Source of the DNA: Pedobacter sp. BS3
GTDB lineage: Bacteria > Bacteroidota > Bacteroidia > Sphingobacteriales > Sphingobacteriaceae
Direction: 5' to 3'
NCBI RefSeq assembly: GCF_008274585.1
Contig: NZ_VTRT01000003.1
Location: forward strand, 1 to 64,000
DNA: 64,000 bases
The notes below the pieces were generated by a model, which saw nothing but the letters and a program-made list of their open reading frames with translations, was not told where the DNA came from and did not search any database. The position numbers and the translations under genes are program-made. Below, one piece after another: positions 35,001 through 43,038 of this stretch (the stretch's first letter is position 1; each line of letters opens with the position of its first letter).

Positions 35001-35279
35001 GATTATGCTGTTGAAGATGCATCGTATGCTTTTTTACGTAATGTGAGTTTAGGATATACCTTCCAGAAGCCGTTGCTTAAAAAGCTGTCGGTTAAGTCAC
35101 TACGATTATATGCTGCGGCAGACAATGTATTTTTTGTTACGGCAAAATCATACCGCGGAATCAATCCCGAAGCCCGGGTAACCTCTTCGGCTTATGCTTC
35201 GCCCGTAGTGGCAGGATACCAGCGTGGTGGCTTCCCGGTGAATCGTACATTTACCCTGGGCCTCGATGTTAATTTTTAG
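32013..35279 (+). CDS. SusC-like TonB-dependent outer membrane transporter
   Basis: 1088 residues. Signal peptide, then a CarboxypepD_reg-like domain (SGQVTDTRGEPLAGVSITIKG), a TonB-box-like segment before LDEVVVVGYGT, the plug (LIGKLAGLTVQNN, SSISANADPLVVVDGHPI, LKDAASAAIYGSRGANGVI) and a 22-strand barrel to the C-terminal aromatic residue (TFTLGLDVNF). It imports oligosaccharides with the SusD lid encoded next. Its place after a PL17 gene points to alginate oligomers. Standard length. Confidence 0.96.
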   Translation: MYYKPKRLFNCRSSALVCAIALLGYFNPVAAETTVPDSRLTYLLKDITVSGQVTDTRGEPLAGVSITIKGKATGTTTGIDGKYVLKGVPEQGTLLFRYIGFKPLTVAVNNRKTINVKLEEEVKDLDEVVVVGYGTVKKSHLTGAVAKLKNDNLDEIPTSRLDNALIGKLAGLTVQNNTSEVGTEPTLRIRGASSISANADPLVVVDGHPIEDGLAYVNPQDVESIEVLKDAASAAIYGSRGANGVIIVTTKKGVADRPKFTFKTYYGIKQAYSTLPIMNTTEYTNLLFAEAALRANDPSVATANQNLITANERAAYIIENQISGTPTDWQQVALRDASIYNVQLAASGGKKDLRYYVSGNLQQDQGVMKFSENNRGNFKARIDANLSPKLNISVNINPTYTKTRRPAVNFTDYYRFYSFLPVYHTPFTAEFVDQNAQWADIRPGDYAQARHFTNLYYAGTMPDGSFWTSSGTIEPFSTQNNTPLSIANRENRYSTTYRFQGSTDLSYNFTKDLVFKTSVSAYYSNREDDTFTKSNARKDGDVNSGTIHTLRTIDLLWENTLNYNRSFGSHNFSGLLGYTVQKTTLDESNIVGSDSPSDDFTSLSQAAYIDQLQTYTTRTPIGLLSYLGRINYDYKGKYLFSTSLRTDGSSKFRDGRRWGWFPSVSGGWVISSEPFMQKSQSWMNNLKVRASYGVTGNNRIEDFSYLDLLYKTTYSFGDGTGTVSQGQSPNNAVIFGPDITWETTSSFDAGVDFGFLKNRFTLTVDYYRSQTDKLLLQQGTQSITGSNVFWNNNGKIQNHGLEIELSSANINHKNFKWNTSLNFSANRNKLLKLGGEPYQYNYGERNEIYASIVGQPYIQFYGYKTDGVWLSQADADAAVAAGQTSILQKYFQEGGLKLKDLNGDNKIDEQDRTVIGSPFPDFTWGINNSFRYKNFDLNFLIQGSQGGQLIDGDVYYNETKKLNRNFTDNRWVSPANPGDGKTPYYTNGIAADVLLTDYAVEDASYAFLRNVSLGYTFQKPLLKKLSVKSLRLYAAADNVFFVTAKSYRGINPEARVTSSAYASPVVAGYQRGGFPVNRTFTLGLDVNF

Positions 35280-35318
35280 AATCCGATAGAACAGAATAAA
35301 CCATAAAGGCATAAAGAG

Positions 35319-36914
35319 ATGAAAAAGATCATACAAATACAGGTAATTGTGCTGCTGTTGGCAGGCATAAGCTCCTGTAAAAAAGTAATAGATGTCAGCC
35401 CGGTTTCAAACGAAGTGGCTTCAAACTATTACCGGAATTATACCGAAGTTAATGTAGCCCTTACGGGATGTTATAATGGTTTACAGGAACCGCTTACCAC
35501 CGAGTGGATGATGACCGAGCTTCGCAGCGATATATCCAAGCAGCGTGCAACCAGCAGTACCAGTAACCCGAATATTGAGCTGAACCAGTTGAACCTGTAT
35601 ATGGTAAGTCCGCAGCATCAGCAGGTATATAATTACTGGCTTAGCTCGTATAAAAATATCCGTAACATCAATTATGTGCTCAGAAGCCTGGGCATAACGT
35701 ACCAGAACGGGCAATTGGTTTACGGGCAGCCGACAGCAGTGGTAACCGATGCACAAAAAGCCGAGCTGGCCGGACAGGCTTTGTTCCTGCGGGCATATCA
35801 TTATTTTAACCTCGTGCGTCTGTTCGGCGGCGTCTTCCTGGTCACAGAACCCTTAGATCCCAAAGCCGCCAAGCAGGTTAACCGTTCGTCGGTAGATGAA
35901 TGTTACCAGTTAATTATGGCCGATCTGCTTGCAGCAGCAGAAATGCTTCCTAAAAATACCTATAGCCAGATACCGTCGGCCGATTTAGGCAGGGCCAATG
36001 CCTGGGCTGCCGAGGCGCTGCTGGCAAAAGTATATTTAACGTTGCCAACACCACGTAAAACCGATGCCCTTACACTGCTTAACGATATCATTGATAACAG
36101 CGGTTACGGGCTGGAAAGCAGTTACGACAGGGTATTTTCCATCACCAATGAGATGAATAAAGAAATACTGTTTGCTGTGCGCTATAAAGCAGGATTAGTA
36201 GGCCTGGGCAATCCCATGGCCAACCTGTTTGCACCGGCAAGCAGCGGCGATGCCATTGTAAACGGCGATGGCAGCGGTTATAATTATCCCACAACAGATC
36301 TGTACGCAGCCTATATATCCTCAACAAGCAGTTTTTCTGATGCCCGTAAGCCGGTGAACATTGGTGTTTTTACCAGTTCTACGCCATATTATGTAAATAA
36401 ATTTATATCCAAAGTGGTTATCAAGAACGATGCAGAGAACGATTTTCCGGTTATCCGTTTCCCGGATGTACTGCTGATGAAAGCCGAAGCAACAGGCTTT
36501 GACGGCTCCTCGGGAACATCCGTAAGCATCATTAACCAGATACGCCAGCGGGCAGGGGCCGGCAATTACACTACCGGTTCATTTACCGCGGCATTTTATA
36601 AATATCCGGCAAGCGGAGCCAATGCCATCACTACATCCGATGCTTTCTTAACCGCCTTGTTAACCGAGCGGCGCCTGGAGTTTGCTTTTGAGAACCAGCG
36701 TTTGTTTGACCTGGAACGGAACGGGCAGGCTGTTACAGCGATACGTAATTATTACGCATCCGAATACAAATCACATTACAGTAAATACAAACCGGTAATA
36801 GCTTTGGAGACGTTACAGGCTAACGTTACACAGGAGCATTTGTTGCTGCCCATACCACAGCGTGAAATTGATACCAATAATGAAATTACCATACAGCAAA
36901 ATCCGGGTTATTAA
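35319..36914 (+). CDS. SusD/RagB-like glycan-binding lipoprotein
   Basis: 531 residues, lipoprotein leader ending LLLAGISSCKK. TPR-type helices and the SusD signatures QALFLRAYHYFNLVRLFGG and LLTERRLEFAFENQRLFDLER are readable; the end QREIDTNNEITIQQNPGY is the standard SusD C-terminus. It binds oligosaccharide at the surface and forms the lid of the SusC barrel. 39 bp after susC. The ligand is inferred to be alginate oligomers from neighbours. Confidence 0.95.
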   Translation: MKKIIQIQVIVLLLAGISSCKKVIDVSPVSNEVASNYYRNYTEVNVALTGCYNGLQEPLTTEWMMTELRSDISKQRATSSTSNPNIELNQLNLYMVSPQHQQVYNYWLSSYKNIRNINYVLRSLGITYQNGQLVYGQPTAVVTDAQKAELAGQALFLRAYHYFNLVRLFGGVFLVTEPLDPKAAKQVNRSSVDECYQLIMADLLAAAEMLPKNTYSQIPSADLGRANAWAAEALLAKVYLTLPTPRKTDALTLLNDIIDNSGYGLESSYDRVFSITNEMNKEILFAVRYKAGLVGLGNPMANLFAPASSGDAIVNGDGSGYNYPTTDLYAAYISSTSSFSDARKPVNIGVFTSSTPYYVNKFISKVVIKNDAENDFPVIRFPDVLLMKAEATGFDGSSGTSVSIINQIRQRAGAGNYTTGSFTAAFYKYPASGANAITTSDAFLTALLTERRLEFAFENQRLFDLERNGQAVTAIRNYYASEYKSHYSKYKPVIALETLQANVTQEHLLLPIPQREIDTNNEITIQQNPGY

Positions 36915-36929
36915 TAAAAAGACAGGATA

Positions 36930-38516
36930 ATGAAAACATTTTTAAAATTATCAATGTGCCTGCTGCTTGTGGGCGCATTGTTCAGCATATCATCCTGCAA
37001 AAAGGATGAGCTCAGTTCGGGAGACGGTACTGTAACTGCCGAAGGTTATACCTTCAATAAGGCAAATCAGAAATTTACGCCCGATGATGACGTAAAAGCT
37101 GAAATTACTTCGGGGCAGGGTATACGCTTTGTATATTGTTACCTGGTACGCAGCAACGCTACAGATTCATTGATCTATGTCACCAATAATACTTCCGATC
37201 TGCCGCGTGACTACACCCTGACCATACCGGCAGCATCATTTCCGGTTAATAATATGGCGCATGTAAAAGGCGTAAAAGTAATGGTGAAACAGGCGGATAA
37301 CAGCTCACTTGAAGGTTTTATTACCATTACATTCTTTGATCCCGATCTACCACAGTTAACCGGTTTTCCTCAAAGCCTTACGGCTGATATTAATGGCGGG
37401 AATACCCAGATAAAAGGTACGGTTACATCAGCTTACGGATTGAAGCAGATAGACATATATGATGATTATCAGACAGAAAATACGTATGTGCTGGTAAACA
37501 GTATCACCGGTTTAAATGATGTTAAGCAATATGCCGTAGATTATGCCTATAAATACCGGAAAGCAGCACAGCATATAAAAGTAGCAGCAACCGATATCTA
37601 TGGTCAGGTTAACGAGCTGATTATCGATATGCCGGTAGATGTTTCTATATTCAAGCCGCAGTTTACAGGCTTTGCCGCATCCATAACACCTAATCAGAGC
37701 GGTACAACACCGGTTACCGGTACCATTACTTCTGTAACCGGGTTAAAACGGATCGATATTTACGACGATTACCAGGGCAGCTATGAGCTGGTAGGCAGCA
37801 TCAGTAACCTGAACAATGCGCTGAGCTATAACATGAGCTACGATTATACGTTTCGCAAGCGTGCCGCTCATATCAAAGTGGTGGCCGAAGATGCGGATGG
37901 TTTACAGGCCGAGCTTATTATCCCCTTAGATATTGTTTACTATACAACGCTTTATAAGGATGTGTTCATGACAGGTCAAACTACGGCAACCAACACCATC
38001 TTTTTTGACAGTAATGGCACTACCGGCAGTAATTGCGATATCAGTGCCAATGAGGCAACTATGGCATTTTTGTATTATGGAACAAGTACCGGCCCGGCAT
38101 TTTACAGTCCGACCAATACCACCAATGTAGCTGCTAATTACAAATGTAGCGGTACATCGTGGGTAATAAGTAATCAATCGGTTTTACGGGCAACCCGCTT
38201 CCGCGTATTGGTTCCCGGTACAACCGGAATAGATAATGTGTACGCGTTATATAATGCCGATGCTATTGATAAACTGGATGATGCTTTTTTTGATGCCAAT
38301 TCGATAGCTGCACCTGGAGGAAGTTCGGCTAAGTATGATCCCTCAGCATCAGCCACAACCAGCGTGTTTAATACTGCCAGCGCTTACCTGATCTATGCCC
38401 GCATACCGGATGCCAATGGAGGCACAACACATAAAAATGCACTAATCCGGGTAAAAGAAGCTACTTCTTCTACCGGAACGTCAACCATAAAGTTTGATAT
38501 TATGATAGAGAAATAG
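36930..38516 (+). CDS. SusE-position surface lipoprotein with duplicated beta-sandwich units
   Basis: 528 residues, leader ending SISSCKKDE. The middle holds two related units of about 95 residues, one with GLKQIDIYDDYQTENTYVLV and HIKVAATDIYGQVNELII, the next with GLKRIDIYDDYQGSYELVG and HIKVVAEDADGLQAELII, i.e. a tandem Ig-like duplication. The C-terminal 190 residues are Ser/Thr/Gly-rich. No catalytic motif. Position directly after susD is that of SusE/SusF-type glycan-binding proteins, so alginate capture at the cell surface is likely. I do not recognise a named family. Confidence 0.78.
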   Translation: MKTFLKLSMCLLLVGALFSISSCKKDELSSGDGTVTAEGYTFNKANQKFTPDDDVKAEITSGQGIRFVYCYLVRSNATDSLIYVTNNTSDLPRDYTLTIPAASFPVNNMAHVKGVKVMVKQADNSSLEGFITITFFDPDLPQLTGFPQSLTADINGGNTQIKGTVTSAYGLKQIDIYDDYQTENTYVLVNSITGLNDVKQYAVDYAYKYRKAAQHIKVAATDIYGQVNELIIDMPVDVSIFKPQFTGFAASITPNQSGTTPVTGTITSVTGLKRIDIYDDYQGSYELVGSISNLNNALSYNMSYDYTFRKRAAHIKVVAEDADGLQAELIIPLDIVYYTTLYKDVFMTGQTTATNTIFFDSNGTTGSNCDISANEATMAFLYYGTSTGPAFYSPTNTTNVAANYKCSGTSWVISNQSVLRATRFRVLVPGTTGIDNVYALYNADAIDKLDDAFFDANSIAAPGGSSAKYDPSASATTSVFNTASAYLIYARIPDANGGTTHKNALIRVKEATSSTGTSTIKFDIMIEK

Positions 38517-38524
38517 TAATTGAG

Positions 38525-38699
38525 CTGAAAGTAAAAAGTGAAAAGTAAAAAGTTGAGCGAAGCCGATATTGTCCCGGGCAATTCGGGGTTTGGGATTGAA
38601 AATAAAAAGTAAACTTACCCGGGATAAGCAATTTAACAATACAACAATTAAACATAAACAATAACAGCAATCCAACAATAGAAAAGAAACAATAGCAAG
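38525..38699. repeat. Composite low-complexity repeat in the PUL
   Basis: Contains AAAGTAAAAAGTGAAAAGTAAAAAG-type words (given in part) at 38528-38553, a CCCGGGCAATTCGGGG palindrome-like unit at 38573-38588, another AATAAAAAGTAAAC word, CCCGGG at 38618-38623, and finally a CAATA/AACAA-rich tract whose reverse complement includes CTATTGTTGGATTGCT, 15 of 16 identical to 11745-11760. No -7 box was seen, so the downstream genes probably share the upstream transcript. Confidence 0.7.
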
Positions 38700-39044
38700 A
38701 TGATACAAAGCAGTTTATTTCAGATTGAAGCAGAAACTCAATGGAACGACCTCGGTAACGGCGTGCAACGTAAAATTTATGGTTATGATGACAAGATCAT
38801 GCTGGTAAAGGCCAGGTTTGAAAAAGATGCCGTAGGTGAGTTGCACCAACATCCGCATTCGCAGGTAACCTACGTAGAAAGTGGTGTGTTCAGAATGACT
38901 ATTGGCGAAGAAGTGCGTATTATCCGCACCGGCGATGGTTATTATGTTCCGCCGCATGTTATGCACGGTTGCGTTTGCATAGAGCCCGGCCTGTTGATCG
39001 ATGTATTCAGCCCTCACCGTGAGGATTTTTTAACCAGTAAATAA
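38700..39044 (+). CDS. kdgF: KdgF-like cupin (unsaturated uronate to ketouronate)
   Basis: 114 residues, single cupin barrel. ELHQHPHSQVTYVESG supplies the metal His residues of cupin motif 1 and PPHVMHGCVC those of motif 2, as in KdgF. KdgF speeds linearisation of 4,5-unsaturated monouronate, the product of PL17, to DEH. It lies 7 bp upstream of the esterase gene and within the transport and reductase block, which fits this step. Cytoplasmic; full length. Confidence 0.88.
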   Translation: MIQSSLFQIEAETQWNDLGNGVQRKIYGYDDKIMLVKARFEKDAVGELHQHPHSQVTYVESGVFRMTIGEEVRIIRTGDGYYVPPHVMHGCVCIEPGLLIDVFSPHREDFLTSK

Positions 39045-39051
39045 TCAGAAA

Positions 39052-39945
39052 ATGATAAGGAAAATAAGCACCGCCGTTTTACTTTTTACGGCGTTAAACA
39101 GCAGCTACGCACAGGAGGAGACGGCGCCCGTAAAAAAAGTAGAATTTCCCGAAGGATATACCTCGCAAATTGATGTAGTATACACCAAAGTTGGCGATTG
39201 GGATGGACGGATGGACCTGTACCTTCCGCCAAACAAAGGAAAAGCTACTCCCATAGTGATAAACATCCACGGTGGTGGCTGGAACCACGGAACCAAAGAA
39301 TCACAAACCGGGTTTTCAACCTTTTTTAAGATGGGCTTTGGTGTAGCCAATGTAGAATATCGCCTGACGCCACAGGCAACGGCGCCCGCAGCGGTAGAAG
39401 ACGTACGTTGCGCACTGATCTACCTGATAAAAAACGCCAAAAAACTCAATATCGATCCTAACAGGATCGTGGTAATGGGTGGTAGTGCCGGCGGACACCT
39501 TGCGTTAATGGCCGGAATGCTGGGCAATAATCATATTTATGATACGAATTGTCCCGGCGTAGATAATATTAAAGTAGCCGCAATAGTAGATAAATACGGT
39601 ATTACCGACGTTTGGGATTGGGCTTACGGACCAAACATTACCAGCAAATCGGCTACCAACTGGCTGGGCAGCCGGGCCAAAGACGAAGCCTTTGCACGGT
39701 CGCTATCGCCAGTTACCTATGTCTCAAAAAATACACCACCCACCTTTATTGTACATGGTGATGCCGACCCGACAGTGCCTTACCAGGAATCTGTTACATT
39801 GGCTGAGAAATTAAAGGAAGCCGGCGTTAACGTAAAGTTTATGACCGTCCCCGGAGGTAAGCACGGAAAGTTTGATGCAGATAAAAACCGTGAGGTGAAC
39901 AAGGCAATTGCAGATTTCCTGAAAAGCCTTGGTTTAGACAAGTAG
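39052..39945 (+). CDS. Exported BD-FAE/lipase-like carbohydrate esterase
   Basis: 297 residues with signal peptide (TAVLLFTALNSSYAQ). Alpha/beta hydrolase of the HGGG type: INIHGGGWNHG (oxyanion hole), VVMGGSAGGHLALMAG (Ser nucleophile), VHGDADPTVPY (Asp) and PGGKHGKF (His). It resembles BD-FAE-type acetylxylan/feruloyl esterases. It is embedded between kdgF and the uronate importer, 1 bp from the latter, so it may remove O-acetyl groups from bacterial alginate before uptake. That role is inference; canonical marine alginate operons do not usually carry such a gene. Confidence 0.86.
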   Translation: MIRKISTAVLLFTALNSSYAQEETAPVKKVEFPEGYTSQIDVVYTKVGDWDGRMDLYLPPNKGKATPIVINIHGGGWNHGTKESQTGFSTFFKMGFGVANVEYRLTPQATAPAAVEDVRCALIYLIKNAKKLNIDPNRIVVMGGSAGGHLALMAGMLGNNHIYDTNCPGVDNIKVAAIVDKYGITDVWDWAYGPNITSKSATNWLGSRAKDEAFARSLSPVTYVSKNTPPTFIVHGDADPTVPYQESVTLAEKLKEAGVNVKFMTVPGGKHGKFDADKNREVNKAIADFLKSLGLDK

Positions 39946-39946
39946 T

Positions 39947-41236
39947 ATGAAGATCAGAGGATTAAGATGGTATATCATTAGCCTGATAGCGCTGGCTACG
40001 GTTATCAATTACATTGACCGTAGCGCTATCAACATCATGTGGCCGTATATCTATAAAGATTTTGGCATAGCCGATGTTGATAATAAAAATGCCCTGGCAC
40101 TGATCACCACATTTTTTATGATAGCCTATGCCATCGGGCAGACCCTTACTGGTAAAATGATGGACAGCATCGGCACCCGGCTGGGCATGGCTGTGTCCAT
40201 TGTGGGGTGGAGCATATCTATTGCCCTGCATTCGGTGGCACGGTCGCTGGCATCGTTCAATGTTTTCCGGTTTATGCTGGGTGTGAGCGAGGCTGGTAAC
40301 TGGCCCGGGGCAACTAAAAATAATGCCGAGTGGTTCCCGGCCAGGGAGCGGGCCATAGCACAGGGCATTTTTGGTGCAGGTGCATCGTTGGGATCGGTGG
40401 TTTCGGCGCCGGTAATTGCCTTGTTATACTTAGCGTTTGGCTGGAAAGTGAGCTTTTTACTGATAGCTGTGCTAGGTTTTTTATGGCTTATTCCGTGGCT
40501 GGTGGTTAACAAGGCTACGCCCGATAAACATCCCTGGATAACCGAAGAAGAGCGAAACTATATACTGGATAACCGGGCAAAACCTGCCGAACGTGAGGTT
40601 GCGACCGAAGTGTATACCTGGAAACAATTGCTGCGGTTTAAAGATACCTGGGGCATTATCCTGTCGCGGTTTTTTATCGATCCCGTTTGGTGGTTGTTTG
40701 TAACCTGGCTACCCACATTTTTAAAAGAGCAGTTCCATTTTAATATCAAAGAGATAGGCGCTTTTGCATGGGTTCCGTACCTGTTTGCAGCCATAGGCGG
40801 CTTACTGGGCGGGTATTACTCGGCATACCTGATAAAAAGAGGAATGGCAGCCTCAAAAGCCCGGAAAAAAGCGATAGCAATAGGCAGTGTCATCATGCTT
40901 GTATCGCTGGCTGTAACCGCATTCTTCCTGGAAGATTTTAAAGATCGCCCGGATATTATAATTGGCCTGATCAGCGCCACGCTGTTCGGCTTCCAGTTCG
41001 TAATTGGCAATATACAAACGCTGCCAAGCGATTATTTTCACGGAAAGAACGTAGGCACGGTTGCCGGCTTAGGCGGTACAACGGCGGTGATAGGCACACT
41101 GTTCACCACCTGGGCCGTTCCGGCTATTACCCGGCAGCATTACGAAGGATTTTTTATACTGGGAGCGGTTCTTGTACCCGTTGCCTGGTTGTGCATCCGG
41201 TTTATTTATACAAAAACTAAAACAACAAATACATAA
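39947..41236 (+). CDS. MFS hexuronate transporter (ExuT/ACS family-like)
   Basis: 429 residues, twelve helices. VINYIDRSAINIMWPYIYKDF, GKMMDSIGTRLGM and FMLGVSEAGNWPGATKNNAEWFP are typical of the anion:cation symporter family that includes ExuT and GarP. In the locus it should import unsaturated uronate monomer or DEH across the inner membrane. Starts 1 bp after the esterase stop (TAGTATG), and the SDR follows 3 bp later, so the three are co-translated. Confidence 0.93.
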   Translation: MKIRGLRWYIISLIALATVINYIDRSAINIMWPYIYKDFGIADVDNKNALALITTFFMIAYAIGQTLTGKMMDSIGTRLGMAVSIVGWSISIALHSVARSLASFNVFRFMLGVSEAGNWPGATKNNAEWFPARERAIAQGIFGAGASLGSVVSAPVIALLYLAFGWKVSFLLIAVLGFLWLIPWLVVNKATPDKHPWITEEERNYILDNRAKPAEREVATEVYTWKQLLRFKDTWGIILSRFFIDPVWWLFVTWLPTFLKEQFHFNIKEIGAFAWVPYLFAAIGGLLGGYYSAYLIKRGMAASKARKKAIAIGSVIMLVSLAVTAFFLEDFKDRPDIIIGLISATLFGFQFVIGNIQTLPSDYFHGKNVGTVAGLGGTTAVIGTLFTTWAVPAITRQHYEGFFILGAVLVPVAWLCIRFIYTKTKTTNT

Positions 41237-41239
41237 TTT

Positions 41240-41992
41240 ATGAAGCTTAAGAATAAAGTTGCGGTGATTACCGGAGGAGCCCGTGATATTGGCAGGGCCA
41301 CATCGTTAAAACTGGCACGTGAAGGTGCCAAAGTGGTAATTAATTACTTTCAGCAGGAAGAACTGGCAAAAGAAACATTAGAGCTGATAAAACAACAGGG
41401 AGGTGAAGCCATTATTGTGCATGGCGATATGACCAAAGCCGCTGATGTATCAAACCTGATCAATAAAGCACGTGAAGCATTTGGCGATGAAATACATATT
41501 CTGGTAAATGTTGCCGGAGGTTTGGTAGCCCGGAAAACTATTACAGAAATGGATGAGGAGTTTTGGGACTTCGTGATGGATCTGAACCTGAAATCAGTTT
41601 TCCTGGTGAGTCGTGAAACCGTTCCGTACATGCCGCAGGGTTCGGCCATTATCAATTTCACTTCACTTGCCGGTCGCGACGGCGGCGGCCCCGGAGCCAG
41701 CGTATATGCTACAGCAAAAGGAGCTTTGATGACTTACACACGCTCGCTGGCGAAGGAATTAGGGCCTAAAGGCATCCGGGTAAATGCAGTGGCGCCGGGT
41801 ATGATTGCCACTACATTTCACGATGTGTTTACCAAGCCCGAAGTACGTGCCAATGTAGCCAATGCTACTCCGTTGAAAAGAGAGGGTAGGGCAGAAGAAG
41901 TTGCCGATCTGGTTGCTTACCTTGCCTCAGATGAATCCAGCTTTATCACCGGAACAAATATCGACATTAACGGTGGTGTAGCATTTTCGTAG
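41240..41992 (+). CDS. SDR-family oxidoreductase, probable DEH reductase
   Basis: 250-residue classical SDR: TGGARDIGRA, NVAGGLV, catalytic Ser in NFTSLAGRD, YATAK for Tyr/Lys, and the closing FITGTNIDINGG. In alginate loci an SDR reduces 4-deoxy-L-erythro-5-hexoseulose uronate to KDG, and this gene's position beside kdgF and the importer fits that. KduD-like activity on other ketouronates is possible. KDG kinase and KDPG aldolase genes do not follow and must be elsewhere. The 112-bp inverted-repeat element lies 11 bp after the stop. Confidence 0.9.
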   Translation: MKLKNKVAVITGGARDIGRATSLKLAREGAKVVINYFQQEELAKETLELIKQQGGEAIIVHGDMTKAADVSNLINKAREAFGDEIHILVNVAGGLVARKTITEMDEEFWDFVMDLNLKSVFLVSRETVPYMPQGSAIINFTSLAGRDGGGPGASVYATAKGALMTYTRSLAKELGPKGIRVNAVAPGMIATTFHDVFTKPEVRANVANATPLKREGRAEEVADLVAYLASDESSFITGTNIDINGGVAFS

Positions 41993-42003
41993 AAATATTA
42001 TCC

Positions 42004-42115
42004 AAAAGGCTGTCCGAAAAGCCCGGTTTTCGTTGTCCTGTTCTTCGAAGAAGTCCTTTGTCCGATCGAGTACCTGGAAGCAAAATGACGTTAAGGATTT
42101 TTCGGACAGCCTTTT
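42004..42115. repeat. 112-bp element with 17-bp perfect terminal inverted repeats; likely bidirectional terminator
   Basis: AAAAGGCTGTCCGAAAA (42004-42020) and its exact complement (42099-42115) enclose 78 bp that include a TTCTTCGAAGAA palindrome (42041-42052). The A/T-rich outer ends make it able to terminate transcription from the locus on the left and from the convergent SMUG2-type gene on the right. The shape is that of a small MITE or REP-type element; no coding sequence inside. Confidence 0.75.
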
Positions 42116-42117
42116 TA

Positions 42118-42825
42118 TTATAAATCAGGAAGTTTTGCTTTCTGAAGCGCCAACAGGTAATTACACAAATACTTCTCTTTGTCTTTTGACCTGTATTGCT
42201 CGATGTAGCGGGGATGTTCCAGCACCACGATGTTATCGAAAAGCTTTTCTTTCTGGTTGATGCGGCTAATGAACGAAGCATTCTTCTTACCCAATACATA
42301 AACCTCCGAAGTATCAAGCCCCAAAGCAATGTGCTGTCGCAGCGATTGTACCATAAACGGCTCTACGCATTGCATTAACGCCTTATCATCGTAATAATTG
42401 GCATTCAGCCATTTGCCCATCCCATTATTGCGAATAATGGCCAGCGGGAACGGCGAATTAATGTAAAAATCAGCATAGAACTTGCTGGCTCCGCCATATT
42501 GTGCTATCAGATCGTAAATAAAAACAGATGATACCTCGTGCGAGTAAGCACTGTGCATTTTGATGCCGCAAACCGTATCAAGCCGTTTGGTATCGGTAAA
42601 CGGAACGCCGGTTAAGCCTGCACCGTGCCTGCTGGGGTTGATACCAATAATAAACCGGCGTGCATTGTTGTCGTTGTAAAATTTGTAATAAAATGCTTCC
42701 ATGGTCTGCATGGTCTCCGGGTTATCCTTAAAAGGATTTAACACACCAAAACCGTTTGGTAGTTCGCCGGTATAATGCAGGTTTTTATTGAAAGCGATAA
42801 TGTTATCAGCTAACGTATTTCCCAT
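42118..42825 (-). CDS. SMUG2-like uracil-DNA glycosylase family protein (DUF4918)
   Basis: 235 residues. FIIGINPSRHGAGLTGVPFTD matches the active-site motif A region of the SMUG2/DUF4918 branch of the uracil-DNA glycosylase superfamily, and VLEHPRYIEQYR corresponds to motif B with its His. Expected role: removal of deaminated or oxidised bases from DNA. Its stop overlaps the edge of the inverted-repeat element; it is last in a run with DUF2945 and DUF488 genes, with no gap to DUF2945. Confidence 0.85.
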   Translation of the reverse strand: MGNTLADNIIAFNKNLHYTGELPNGFGVLNPFKDNPETMQTMEAFYYKFYNDNNARRFIIGINPSRHGAGLTGVPFTDTKRLDTVCGIKMHSAYSHEVSSVFIYDLIAQYGGASKFYADFYINSPFPLAIIRNNGMGKWLNANYYDDKALMQCVEPFMVQSLRQHIALGLDTSEVYVLGKKNASFISRINQKEKLFDNIVVLEHPRYIEQYRSKDKEKYLCNYLLALQKAKLPDL

Positions 42826-43038
42826 TTACTTAATTTTGGTTAAGGCTGCACCTTTGTGCACAGCTATATGATCTGTTTTATCACTTTTAATTTCGTATTG
42901 CGGGTTATCTGCATCGGCATGATGCGTATAGCCTTTGTAATCGAAATCCTTGCGATGTACTTTGATGATCTTTCCCGAAACCCTGCCTGCTTCTGAGTTC
43001 CAGCTCACGTGGTCGCCTGTTTTAAATTTTGCTTTCAT
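42826..43038 (-). CDS. DUF2945/HVA1-like small SH3-type protein
   Basis: 70 residues from the ATG at 43038 (MKAKFKTGDHVSWNSEAGRV). The pattern GDHVSWNSEAGRVSGKI, HADADNPQYEIKSDKTDHIAVHK is the DUF2945 (hypervirulence-associated protein TUDOR) domain, small and cytoplasmic with no established activity. The start overlaps the stop of the DUF488 gene by 17 bases and its stop abuts the glycosylase start, so the three are one translational unit. Confidence 0.85.
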   Translation of the reverse strand: MKAKFKTGDHVSWNSEAGRVSGKIIKVHRKDFDYKGYTHHADADNPQYEIKSDKTDHIAVHKGAALTKIK

